Positions 17,291 through 25,340 of a DNA stretch of 45,936 bases are shown one piece after another. Source of the DNA: a bacterium EF100-94H03 bin56 (GTDB lineage: Bacteria; Pseudomonadota; Alphaproteobacteria; SP197); assembly GCA_002238685.1 (NCBI GenBank), contig MPMV01000035.1:1-45936 (forward strand), given 5' to 3'. The notes below the pieces were generated by a model that saw only the letters and a program-made list of their open reading frames with translations, did no database searches and was not told the origin of the DNA. The translations under genes were made by a program, and so were the position numbers. Every line of letters starts with the position of its first letter. Within the stretch, counting starts at the first letter, position 1.

Positions 17291-17524
17291 TTACAGGCGG
17301 GCTGGGAAACGACCGAGCGCCTGGCCGTCGGCGGCAATCATTGTACCGGACGTGAACATCATCTGCGCCCAGGGTCGAAGGTTGTCGTGGCGTAGGGGAA
17401 TGAAGCGCATTGCGTGACCAGGACGCCTCAGATGGTGGGGTCCCGTCGTGGCATGGCTCTGAACGGCGTCAAGGGTGCCGTCGAGGATCTGGTCGAACGT
17501 CCAGCCTGTGACCGTCGTTTCCAT
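17291..17524 (-). CDS. possible small protein of unknown family (77 residues)
   Basis: ATG at 17524 reads TVTGWTFDQILDGTLDAVQ, then LRRPGHAMRFIPLRHDN and PWAQMMFTSGTMIAADG. The composition is protein-like, but the ribosome site is weak and no family is recognised. A CCCGCC-TTACA-GGCGGG hairpin (17285-17301) spans its stop codon and could serve as a terminator. An alternative is a fragment of a larger decayed gene together with the neighbouring broken frames. Confidence 0.3.
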   Translation of the reverse strand: METTVTGWTFDQILDGTLDAVQSHATTGPHHLRRPGHAMRFIPLRHDNLRPWAQMMFTSGTMIAADGQALGRFPARL

Positions 17525-17644
17525 GCATATCCAGTACCGTTCGCAGGAGATGAACACCGTCCCGGTGCATGGCCATCCGGCGGTCGGCAACATCCGCGAG
17601 ACACACCGTCTCGCGTTCGGGCAGCTGACCTCGATCTGTAGCAC

Positions 17645-18073
17645 CTGTGCGGCTCTTCACTCCCCGCTCTCGGGACCGGGTCGCGCTCCTCACCGGCCCG
17701 TTGCCCGGTAGCGGTCCGGCATGCCCGTCAAGAGATCCAGATGGGCCGCTGCCTCCCGCATGTCGAGACAGATCGTTCCCTGCGTCATCCCCGTCTCCTT
17801 GCCTGCTGCGGACATCCACGCTTCCTGATGCTGCCGCACGAACAACCGGTCGATGGTCGGGACAAGCCCGGCCATGACGTGGTTGGAAAGTGATCGTCGC
17901 GAGCGGCGCTCTACGCCGCTGTCCGGTCGCCAAGGATGCACCGGAGCCGTCGGCGGCCAGGATCTGCATGGACTCGAACTGGTGCCCCTCCCGGGTCTCG
18001 TTCGGGCTGTCGGTCGCGGTTATGAGGATGGTGCCCAAGGGCCCCATGCCCCCGCGTCTTGCGTGGCGCATGA
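17645..18073 (-). other. degenerate region with a MAGLVP-type intergenic repeat
   Basis: Minus-strand frames give disconnected protein-like pieces, for example GPLGTILITATDSPNETREG with QFESMQILAADGSGA (about 17915-18055) and TICLDMREAAAHLDLLTG (about 17710-17780). No start, stop or family can be assigned. Around 17853-17885 the minus strand translates HVMAGLVPTIDRL. This is the well-known spurious translation of an interspersed repeat in alphaproteobacterial genomes, so this part is repeat rather than gene. Confidence 0.4.
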
Positions 18074-19111
18074 TCAACACGCCTCGACGGTGCCCCCGAC
18101 CTCGCGCCATGCGGCGATGCCTCCGATCATGTGGCAGACGTTGCCGACGCCGCTCTGGCGCGAGCTCTCCACCGCCATTGCCGAGCGCTCGCCGAAGGCA
18201 CAGTAGTAGACCAACCGGTGTCCTGGGCGGCCGGCGAGCGCACGCAGAGCCCCGCCGGGCTCGATCATCTCCGCGAGGCGACCGTAGGGCGCATGTACCG
18301 AGCCGGGGATCGTGCCCTCGCGGGCCCGCTCGCTGGCCTCACGCAGGTCGACGAGGATGTCGTCGGGCCGGTGGCCGTGCATCACTTCGCGCGCGCTCAT
18401 CGCGCACTCGGGATGCGCCTCGTCCTCCTGGCCGCGGCCGACGCTGAGGTTCGCGGGCACGGCCACGTCCATCATCTTGGGGTCAGTGAGGTTCAGGTTA
18501 TCCATCAGCGTCGCGTATTCGGCGGGCGAGGCGACCTGGAGGCGCGGGTTGAAGCGCCTCTCCTCGCCGATGGTGCTCACCGTGTCGCCTTTGTAGTCGT
18601 GGCCGGGGTAGACCAGCGTCTCGTCGGGCAGCGTCAGCAGCTTGCCAAAGAGCGAGTCGTACTGCTGCAGCGCGTCGCCGTTCTGGAAGTCGGTGCGGCC
18701 GGTGCCCCGGATCAGCAGCGTGTCGCCGGTGAAGACGCGGTCCCCCATCGCGAAGCTGTAGGACTCGGCGGTGTGCCCCGGCGTGTGAAGCGCGAGCAGG
18801 CGCACGCCCTCGATCTCGATCGGGTCGCCGTCGCCGACGCGCATCGAGACCACGTCCACCGGCGCTTCCCGGCCCATCACGGTAACGCAGCTGGTGCGGT
18901 CGCGCAGTTCCGCCATGCCGCTGATGTGGTCGGCGTGGACGTGGGTATCGAGCACCTTGGAAAGCGTGAGGTCGAGTTCCTCCAGCAGGGCGAGGTAGCG
19001 CTCCACCCGCTCCTGTACAGGGTCGATGATGAGCGCCTCGCCGCCGGCGCGCCCGCCCAGCAGGTAGGTGTAGGTGCCCGAGTCGTGATGATAGAGCTGT
19101 CGAAAGATCAT
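18074..19111 (-). CDS. persulfide dioxygenase (ETHE1-like) fused to a rhodanese domain
   Basis: The product has 345 residues. Residues 1 to about 235 are a metallo-beta-lactamase fold of the ETHE1/Blh type. THVHADH gives His57, His59, Asp61 and His62; His113 is in HTPGHTAESYS, Asp130 in FTGDTLLIRGTGRTDFQ, and His171 in VYPGHDYKGD. The GTGRTDFQ stretch is typical of persulfide dioxygenases. Residues about 245-345 form a rhodanese domain (DILVDLREASE, GTIPGSVHAP) with active Cys304 in the loop CAFGER. The enzyme oxidises glutathione persulfide to sulfite, while the rhodanese moves sulfane sulfur to or from thiosulfate. It acts in cytoplasmic sulfide detoxification. No sqr or regulator gene is adjacent. 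Confidence 0.88.
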   Translation of the reverse strand: MIFRQLYHHDSGTYTYLLGGRAGGEALIIDPVQERVERYLALLEELDLTLSKVLDTHVHADHISGMAELRDRTSCVTVMGREAPVDVVSMRVGDGDPIEIEGVRLLALHTPGHTAESYSFAMGDRVFTGDTLLIRGTGRTDFQNGDALQQYDSLFGKLLTLPDETLVYPGHDYKGDTVSTIGEERRFNPRLQVASPAEYATLMDNLNLTDPKMMDVAVPANLSVGRGQEDEAHPECAMSAREVMHGHRPDDILVDLREASERAREGTIPGSVHAPYGRLAEMIEPGGALRALAGRPGHRLVYYCAFGERSAMAVESSRQSGVGNVCHMIGGIAAWREVGGTVEAC

Positions 19112-19548
19112 CGTCGGCCGTCCGCTGCGCGGTTTCTCCCGGCGCCATTGTAAGGCCTCGCCACCGTCTCCGGCCAGTGCAGCCGCAGCTCTGCGCCGGT
19201 CAACCAGCGCACGCGCGATGCCGTCCTCAGCGACCGCCCGGCACGGAACGTCAGGAGGGTATCGATCGCGACAATCCAGACGTCAGACCGGCTCCTCGGG
19301 TCGAACAACAGGTTCGCTCCAAGGGTGGCTGCCTTGCGTGAGAATCGCTGCCTTGTGAGATTTCGCACGGACCGAGCGTCAGGTGTCATCTTGGCACTGA
19401 AGCGGGCCGCGACCGACCGAAGGCTTGAATTGCCATGCCCATTCTGATTGCCGGCGGTCCGACAATTCCGAGGGGCAAGGTGTTTCGCAGCGATGGATTC
19501 TCATGCGCCTTCTCGCGGATCCTCCTTCAGCAGATGCGTCGGTTGACG
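19112..19548. other. intergenic, no gene recognised
   Basis: About 437 bases upstream of the persulfide dioxygenase. A minus-strand ORF of 93 codons ending at 19108 (TLGANLLFDPRSRSD, then IDTLLTFRAGRSLRTASRV) overlaps the dioxygenase start and has no ribosome site; it is not supported as a gene. The region should contain the dioxygenase promoter. Confidence 0.35.
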
Positions 19549-20745
19549 TCAGCCGATGATGTCGAGATCCGTTGCGCCGCTGCCCGCCAGCATCGTGACA
19601 CCGTCCTCCAGCATCAGCCAGGTGCCGCCGACAACCACACCGCACCCGGATCCGGGTGGCGTGAGGCAGGCATGCAGCACGAAGGTCATTCCCGGCTGCA
19701 GACGCTGGTCCATGTGGCGGCCAATCTCCAGGGTCTCGAGCCACAGCGGCGGGTAGGCGATACCGATGCCGTATCCGAAACGCATCATTGCGGCATCTTC
19801 GAGACCGGCATCACGAACCGCCGCGAGAGAGGCCTCCTCGACCTCCGCCACCGGCACACCGGGTCTCATCGATGCCAGTCCGTCCTCGAGGGAACGCCGT
19901 GCCACCTCGTGGAGATCGCGCTTGCCGGCTGAAGGCCGGCCGGCCGCCATGGTTGCGATGGCAACGGTGTGGTAGCGCTCGTGAACGCCCGCCAGTTCGA
20001 CGTGAACGAGATCGCCCGATTCGATGACGCGGTTGCGCGGTGTCGCATGGCCACCTTCACTTCTCGGCCCGCTTGCCAGTTCGATGGGGATGGCCCAGTA
20101 GTCGCATCCCTGCCGGCGCATGGCATACTCGATCTCGGCCGCCAGCGCGATCTCGCTGATACCCGGCCTGAGCGCCCGGCGCATGGCGGCAAGACCGGCC
20201 TCGGCATGGCGGGCGGCTTCGCGCATGAAGACGACCTCTGCGGGTGACTTGATCCAGCGCAAGGCGCCAAGAAGGGGCGTGATGTCGGTGAATCGTGATG
20301 CCGGAAGTGACGCTGCAAGCATCTGGCCCCACTCCCAGGAGAGGCAATGGGACCGCATTTCGATTCCGACCCGGGCGCCGAAACGGGACTTGTCGTGCAC
20401 CAGATCGGCCATCAGGGCCGCCGCATCGTCGTGGTGCAGGCGATAGGTGCGGATATCCCGGACCCATGTGGCTTCCATCGCCAGGGGCAGATCGACGTCG
20501 CGCACGATGAGGCAGGGATCATCGTCGCTTTCGGTGAAGACGAGAGCCTGGGGACTGTTGACGGCGACCCAGGAATCATAGCCGGCGATCCAGTAGAGAT
20601 GTTCCGGCGCCACGCACAGACAGACGTCGATCCCGTCCGCTCTCATCGCTTCGCGGGTGCGTTCGAGCCGGCGACGGTGTTCAGCTTCGCAGAAGGCGGC
20701 AAAGGCGGGCATGGTGTCTGTTCGCAGATCTTCGGGCATCCTCAT
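19549..20745 (-). CDS. M24-fold hydrolase of the creatinase / ectoine-hydrolase type, lacking the metal ligands
   Basis: The product of about 398 residues has the creatinase N-terminal domain (RRRLERTREAMRADGIDV, YWIAGYDSW) and the pita-bread C-terminal domain (LRWIKSPAEVVFMREAARHAE). The five metal ligands of aminopeptidase P are all replaced: the first Asp is Glu in VHVELAG, the second Asp is not an acid (RYHTVAI), the His is Tyr in GYGIGIAY, one Glu is His in FVLHACL, and the last is Val in GCGVVVGG. This metal-free pattern is that of creatinase and DoeA-type ectoine hydrolase, which open C-N bonds without metal. Substrate is unknown. ATG at 20745 is chosen; a longer frame to 20835 would begin inside the adjacent transposon remnant. 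Confidence 0.75.
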   Translation of the reverse strand: MRMPEDLRTDTMPAFAAFCEAEHRRRLERTREAMRADGIDVCLCVAPEHLYWIAGYDSWVAVNSPQALVFTESDDDPCLIVRDVDLPLAMEATWVRDIRTYRLHHDDAAALMADLVHDKSRFGARVGIEMRSHCLSWEWGQMLAASLPASRFTDITPLLGALRWIKSPAEVVFMREAARHAEAGLAAMRRALRPGISEIALAAEIEYAMRRQGCDYWAIPIELASGPRSEGGHATPRNRVIESGDLVHVELAGVHERYHTVAIATMAAGRPSAGKRDLHEVARRSLEDGLASMRPGVPVAEVEEASLAAVRDAGLEDAAMMRFGYGIGIAYPPLWLETLEIGRHMDQRLQPGMTFVLHACLTPPGSGCGVVVGGTWLMLEDGVTMLAGSGATDLDIIG

Positions 20746-20831
20746 GGTATGCCGTGACCGGGCTCCGTGGAACGCACTTGCTCCTTCACCGGCATCTGTG
20801 ATGATGGGACTTGTATCGAGAGCTTGACAGT

Positions 20832-21776
20832 TCATGCTGCCCTGCTCCGATCCATTTCACGGCTCATCGGGGTCGCTGGATGCGAACGCCCCTCCTCGTG
20901 CAGATGCGCCAGTCCCCGACGCCTGATGTTGCGGGCCGCGTTCAGGTCCGCATTGTCCGCGTGACCACAGGCCACGCATGAAAAGATCGCCTGCGAAGGC
21001 CGGTTCGCCGCATCGACGCTGCCGCAGGCCGCACAGGTCTGACTGGTATGGGCCGGATTGACCGCAACCCCACGCAAGGCCTTGTAGCCGAGCATCTGCC
21101 GCAGACCACCCCAGCCGGTCCCGAGGGCCTCCCGGTTGAGGCCCGCCTTCTGCCGGACGTTTGTCCCCGGCGCCTGCACCGTGCCCTTCGCCGATGCCGT
21201 CATGTTCCGCGTCTTGAGATCCTCGATCACGACGGTTCCGGCGCTCCGGGCGATGCGCCGGGAGACATGATGCTGCCAGTTCCGGCGGGCCATGGTGATG
21301 CGCCGCTGCGTTCCGGCAAGCCGGGCGCGGGTCCGCTGGCGCCGGCGGGAGCCACGCCTCTGGCGCGCCAGCCGACGGGCATACCGCTTCTTGCGGGCTT
21401 CAAGGCGCCGGGTGTCCGGCGCATGGAAGACCTCGCGATCACTGGTCGTGACCTGCCGCACGTTCATGTCGACGCCGACCACCTCGCCGTCGTCGCTGCG
21501 TGCGGGCACCGCGACCTCGTAGCAGACCACCGCATGCCAGGTCCCGCAGACCCGTTTGATCGCCACCGACTTGGGAACGCCGTCAGGGTACGGGTTTGCG
21601 CCCCGGCGGCGCAGTGTCATCCAGCCGAGGCGAGGAAACCACAGGCGTCCGTCCCGAATGCGCACGTTGCCGGGAATGACGACGGAATCACTACCTCGCC
21701 GCTTGAAGCGGGGACGGCCGCTCTGGCCCTTGAAGAACCGCTGCCAGGCATCGGCCTGTCGCTCACACGGCGGCAT
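20832..21776 (-). pseudogene. tnpB: TnpB (IS200/IS605-IS1341 family), N-terminally truncated
   Basis: The 314-residue product carries the RuvC-like nuclease core. Asp103 lies in VVGVDMNVRQ, Glu185 in VVIEDLKTRNM and Asp277 in NADLNAARNI. The zinc finger is CAAC (248-251) and CVAC (267-270). Intact TnpB is about 370-400 residues. The frame is closed by a stop a few codons before ATG 21776, so the N-terminal helix-turn-helix and part of the RNA-binding wedge are missing. No TnpA is adjacent. The nuclease residues survive, but guide-RNA binding is doubtful. In this family the right-end RNA (omegaRNA) overlaps and follows the 3' end of tnpB, which would put it around 20750-20900. The remnant sits between the M24 gene and the monooxygenase. 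Confidence 0.85.
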
Positions 21777-21856
21777 CAGGCGTTGCGCTTGTCAAGTTCT
21801 GTATGTAATCCACATGATCTACGCCCCAAGTGAAGACCAACCGGGAGACTTGCTGC

Positions 21857-23566
21857 GTGTCGGACCAATTCTCCGCCCCGTACGATGCCGTCATCGTGGG
21901 CGCCGGTTTTTCGGGCATGTACATGCTCTACAGCCTGCGGCGTCTGGGGCTGCGGGCGGTCGTGATCGAGGCGGCCGACGATGTAGGCGGCACCTGGTAC
22001 TGGAACCGCTATCCCGGTGCCCGCTGCGATGTCGAGAGCATGGAGTACTCCTATTCCTTCGACGAGGATCTGCAACAGGAGTGGGAGTGGAAGGAACGCT
22101 ACTCGGCCCAGCCGGAGATACTCGAATACGCCGGTCACGTGGCGGACCGTTTTGATCTCCGCCGCGACATTCGCTTTGGCACCCGGGTGACGCGGGCCTG
22201 GTGGGACGGGGACTCCGGGTCCTGGGTCCTTGAAACCGACACGGGTGAGAACCTTCGCGGCCACTACTGCATCATGGCGCTCGGGTGTCTTTCGGTGCCG
22301 CGCCGCCCTGACTTCCGCGGTCTCGATTCCTTCAGTGGTCCCTGGTATCACACCGGCCTGTGGCCCCACGAACCGGTCGATTTCTCAGGTCTGGATGTCG
22401 GCATCATCGGCACCGGGTCATCGGCGATCCAGTCGATTCCGCGAATTGCCAGCGAGGCCCGCCATCTCACCGTCTTCCAGCGTACGCCGAATTTTGCGGT
22501 GCCTGCCTGGAACGGTCCGCTCGATGCCGATGAGGTGCGGGCGATCAAGAAGAACTACGCCGCCTTCCGGGAAGGCGCCCGCTGGTCGCACAGCGGCTAC
22601 AACTGTGACGATGCCGTCGGCCCCGGACTGGAGGTCTCCGACAACCTGCGCAAGTCGGAAATGGAACGACGCTGGCAGATCGGCGGTTTCACCGTTCTCT
22701 CGACCTTCGATGACGTCAACACCAGCATGGAGGTCAACAGGCTCTTCGTCGACTTCGCCCATGACAAGATACGCCGGAGGGTAAACGATCCGGAGACGGC
22801 CAGACTGCTGTCACCGACCGATCACCCGTTCGGCACCAAGCGTCTGTGCGTCGAGATCGACTATTTCGAGACGTACAACCGGAAGAACATCACCCTCGTT
22901 GACATCAGCGACGATCCGATCGGCCACGTCACACCAACGGGCCTCGTCACCGAAGGAGGCAGAGCCTTCGACGTCGATGCCCTCGTGTTCGCCACCGGAT
23001 TCGATGCCATGACGGGGCCCCTTCTGGGGATCGACATCCGTGGCACGGAGGGTCTCAGCCTGCGCGACAAGTGGGAGGTCGGTCCGCGTACCTTTCTCGG
23101 TCTCACGGTAGCCGGGTTTCCCAACATGTTCACCATCACCGGCCCGCAGAGCCCTTCCGTTCTCACCAACATGATGAGTGCCATCGAACAGCACGTGGAG
23201 TGGGTCACGGACTGTCTGGCCTGGCTGCGGCGTCATGGTTTCGACCGGATCGAGGCGACCCAGGACGAGGAGGACGCCTGGGTCGAACACACCATCGCTG
23301 TTGGCGACTCGACTCTCTACCCCCTGGCGAACTCCTGGTATGTCGGTGCCAACATTCCGGGCAAGCCCAGGGTGTTCACACCCTATGTCGGGGGCTTCGA
23401 CACCTACCGGCGAATCTGTGACAGGGTTGCCACCGACGGCTACCGCACATTCGATCTCGGACGGATGATGGGTGATGGTGCCTCTGGAGGGACTCGAACC
23501 CCCACTTCCGGATGGAAAGCAGATTTTGAGTCTGCCGCGTCTACCAGTTCCGCCACAGAGGCCTGA
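21857..23566 (+). CDS. type I Baeyer-Villiger flavin monooxygenase
   Basis: The product has 569 residues. FAD-binding GxGxxG is VGAGFSG (about 14-20), followed by GGTWYWNRYPGARCD. The Baeyer-Villiger fingerprint FSGPWYHTGLWP spans 159-170, and the NADPH Rossmann motif is IIGTGSSAIQ (about 185-194). FATGFDAMTG and GFPNMFTITGPQSP are further class marks. These enzymes insert oxygen next to ketones, making esters or lactones. GTG at 21857 follows CGGGAG by 9 bases; a GTG at 21830 is less likely. Homologous sequence appears to end near residue 540. The last 29 residues are translated from the complement of a tRNA-Leu gene, so the natural stop has probably been lost. Confidence 0.88.
   Translation: MSDQFSAPYDAVIVGAGFSGMYMLYSLRRLGLRAVVIEAADDVGGTWYWNRYPGARCDVESMEYSYSFDEDLQQEWEWKERYSAQPEILEYAGHVADRFDLRRDIRFGTRVTRAWWDGDSGSWVLETDTGENLRGHYCIMALGCLSVPRRPDFRGLDSFSGPWYHTGLWPHEPVDFSGLDVGIIGTGSSAIQSIPRIASEARHLTVFQRTPNFAVPAWNGPLDADEVRAIKKNYAAFREGARWSHSGYNCDDAVGPGLEVSDNLRKSEMERRWQIGGFTVLSTFDDVNTSMEVNRLFVDFAHDKIRRRVNDPETARLLSPTDHPFGTKRLCVEIDYFETYNRKNITLVDISDDPIGHVTPTGLVTEGGRAFDVDALVFATGFDAMTGPLLGIDIRGTEGLSLRDKWEVGPRTFLGLTVAGFPNMFTITGPQSPSVLTNMMSAIEQHVEWVTDCLAWLRRHGFDRIEATQDEEDAWVEHTIAVGDSTLYPLANSWYVGANIPGKPRVFTPYVGGFDTYRRICDRVATDGYRTFDLGRMMGDGASGGTRTPTSGWKADFESAASTSSATEA
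23476..23562 (-). tRNA. tRNA-Leu (anticodon CAA)
   Basis: Read on the minus strand the sequence folds as a class II tRNA. The 7-bp acceptor stem is GCCTCTG/CAGAGGC with discriminator A and an encoded CCA. The D-arm contains GGTAGAC, and the anticodon arm is GCAGA-CTCAAAA-TCTGC with CAA at positions 34-36. A long variable arm (TTTCCATCCGGAA) precedes the T-arm GGGGGTTCGAGTCCCTC. The long variable arm and CAA anticodon make it tRNA-Leu. It lies wholly inside the 3' end of the plus-strand Baeyer-Villiger gene frame. Confidence 0.95.
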
Positions 23567-23787
23567 GGAGGGTCATCAATGGCGGGGTTGGGGTGGCCGG
23601 TCAAGAAGAACCGTAAGGGGATTTGTTCCTCGACGCTGGCAAGGGCGAAGTTGATCCGGGCTTTCCCTGAACTCCGCCGGCAGCATCCTCATCGAGGGTC
23701 TCGACCTCCGAGGCCGAGGCCTTCGTCACGGCCGCCGCGCCAGGACCGGCAGGCAGGGCGTGAACGCGTCCACGAGTGCGCTGACGA

Positions 23788-24954
23788 CTACCAACGCGAG
23801 GACTGCTCGGCTCGGGCATGGTCGGGCAGGTCGTAGGTCAGGCCCATATCGTCGTACATCGACGCGCCGAAGGCCGTGATGAGGTTTTTCCCGCCGCTTC
23901 CGGTGGCCTTCTCCGCGAGACGGCCGAGCAGGTTGTTCAACCGAAACCGAAGCAGCGCGAGCCGTAGTTTCAACATGCCGTCCGTGGGCAGTCTCAGCGC
24001 GTCGGCGCGCTCCTTGCCGACCAGAAGGCGGGAGACAGGATAGATGGTCGTCTTGACGAGTTTCGCCCGCTCTGCCGGTTCCTGGATCCCCGCGACCAGA
24101 GGCGCGGAGTTGATGAGCGCGTTTGCCATGATAATCGCGTTGGCGGTGGGCGGCGGCTCGCAGACCGACCCGATGGCGTACCACCGCAGAGCGTCGGCCT
24201 CATCGGCGTAGAGGACCGCCGCGGGCACGCCCATCAGATGTCCGGCGTAGCGCCAGACGGCGCAAAAGCTCTCCCGTTCCTGTGCGGAGAACTCGGCGCC
24301 CAGGGTCTGCGCATGTTTCAGCGTTCGTGCCGAGAAACAGGCCAGGGAATAACCCATGTGGGCGGCACTGATCGGTGTGCCGTGGGCCATGAAATCCCAA
24401 TCAGGAGATTGGCTCAGCAGGCGCCGGACCTGTGCATGAATGAACCGGATACGCACCGACAACTTCCAGCCGTCACCGTACCGTTGCAGCCCGTCCGGCC
24501 AGAATATCTCAACCTGATGGCGATTGTTCTGTCTCAGTCGCCTGACGCCATCATCGAAGATACGACCTGTCTGGACGAAGGACTCGCTTATCAGCGTCGA
24601 AAAGCCGTCAATCAGCGTGCCGGCGACGAACGCGGCGAAGACATTGACGACATTGGTCTGAAAGGCACCGATGCCCGGCCAGAATGCGTCGTGGTCGAGC
24701 CAGTCGGGTTCGGGTTCGGCGAAGATGTCGCGCAGGGATTGAGGCGCGTCGCGAAGCACGGATTCGTCCTGATCCATGCCGGCCTTGATGAACCGCGACG
24801 TCTCTGGCCGAGGCAACGAGGCGAGATCCTCTATCGCGGCGTCCATCGGGGGATCGCCGATCCGGGTGTGTCGGACGTAGATATCAGCGAGAGTCTTGTC
24901 AATCGCTGCGGCTCTGATGTGGCCGTCTGTATACGCAGAAGGGATAGCGTTCAT
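23788..24954 (-). CDS. MpaB / rubber-oxygenase-like (DUF2236) protein
   Basis: The 388-residue protein carries the DUF2236 pattern. RIRFIHAQVRRLL is followed by GTPISAAHMGYSLACFS and FCAVWRYAGHLMGV; their histidines are the likely heme ligands in the related latex-clearing proteins. DAAIEDLASLP and LRDAPQSLRDIF lie in the N-terminal half and GASMYDDMGLTYDLPD near the end. Family members include heme-dependent oxygenases that cleave isoprenoid chains and the fungal MpaB. No signal peptide is seen. The gene converges on the tRNA/monooxygenase block and is the full-length relative of the deleted copy at 2257-2766. Substrate is unknown. Confidence 0.82.
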   Translation of the reverse strand: MNAIPSAYTDGHIRAAAIDKTLADIYVRHTRIGDPPMDAAIEDLASLPRPETSRFIKAGMDQDESVLRDAPQSLRDIFAEPEPDWLDHDAFWPGIGAFQTNVVNVFAAFVAGTLIDGFSTLISESFVQTGRIFDDGVRRLRQNNRHQVEIFWPDGLQRYGDGWKLSVRIRFIHAQVRRLLSQSPDWDFMAHGTPISAAHMGYSLACFSARTLKHAQTLGAEFSAQERESFCAVWRYAGHLMGVPAAVLYADEADALRWYAIGSVCEPPPTANAIIMANALINSAPLVAGIQEPAERAKLVKTTIYPVSRLLVGKERADALRLPTDGMLKLRLALLRFRLNNLLGRLAEKATGSGGKNLITAFGASMYDDMGLTYDLPDHARAEQSSRW

Positions 24955-25340
24955 CAGAATTTCACGAGAAGTGCGACTCCAGCGTAGGGAAGGAACCAGC
25001 GATATGCAACGAAGGGCGTTGGCCCAATTCTAACAGACGTTTTCGGGAGGCGTTGATCTTCAATGACTTGAGAAGGCGGATTTCAGTTGTCTGGTACTAC
25101 ATTCGTGTCCGTCATGGCACGCCCGCGTGAATCAGACGACCATCTTCGAGGCCTTGCCGGGTTGTGGATCGAGATCGAGCGCGGTTGAGAATTTTCAGCT
25201 GAGCGGACTCGGCCAGCGTCGCCTTTCGCACGTGCAGTGTCCCACCATCCTTGCATCGGAACGTGGCGCAGGGTGGTCCGGCGACCCAACTTCCCTGCGT
25301 TCTCTCAACAGTTGGAAACAGCAACTAGGTCTCAGGACCG
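24955..25340. other. intergenic, no gene recognised
   Basis: 386 bases between the MpaB-like gene start and the end of the PhyH gene. A minus-strand ORF (TFRCKDGGTLHVRKATLAES at about 25200-25265) is protein-like for some 40 residues but cannot be assigned and has no clear start. The MpaB-like gene promoter is expected near 24960-25060, where AT content rises. Confidence 0.35.

Noticed and set aside
18131..19153. 340-codon open frame on the plus strand
   Set aside because: Antisense of the persulfide dioxygenase-rhodanese gene, which has all catalytic motifs on the minus strand.
25083..25324. short minus-strand gene upstream of the PhyH gene end
   Set aside because: About 40 protein-like residues but no start, no ribosome site and no recognisable family.
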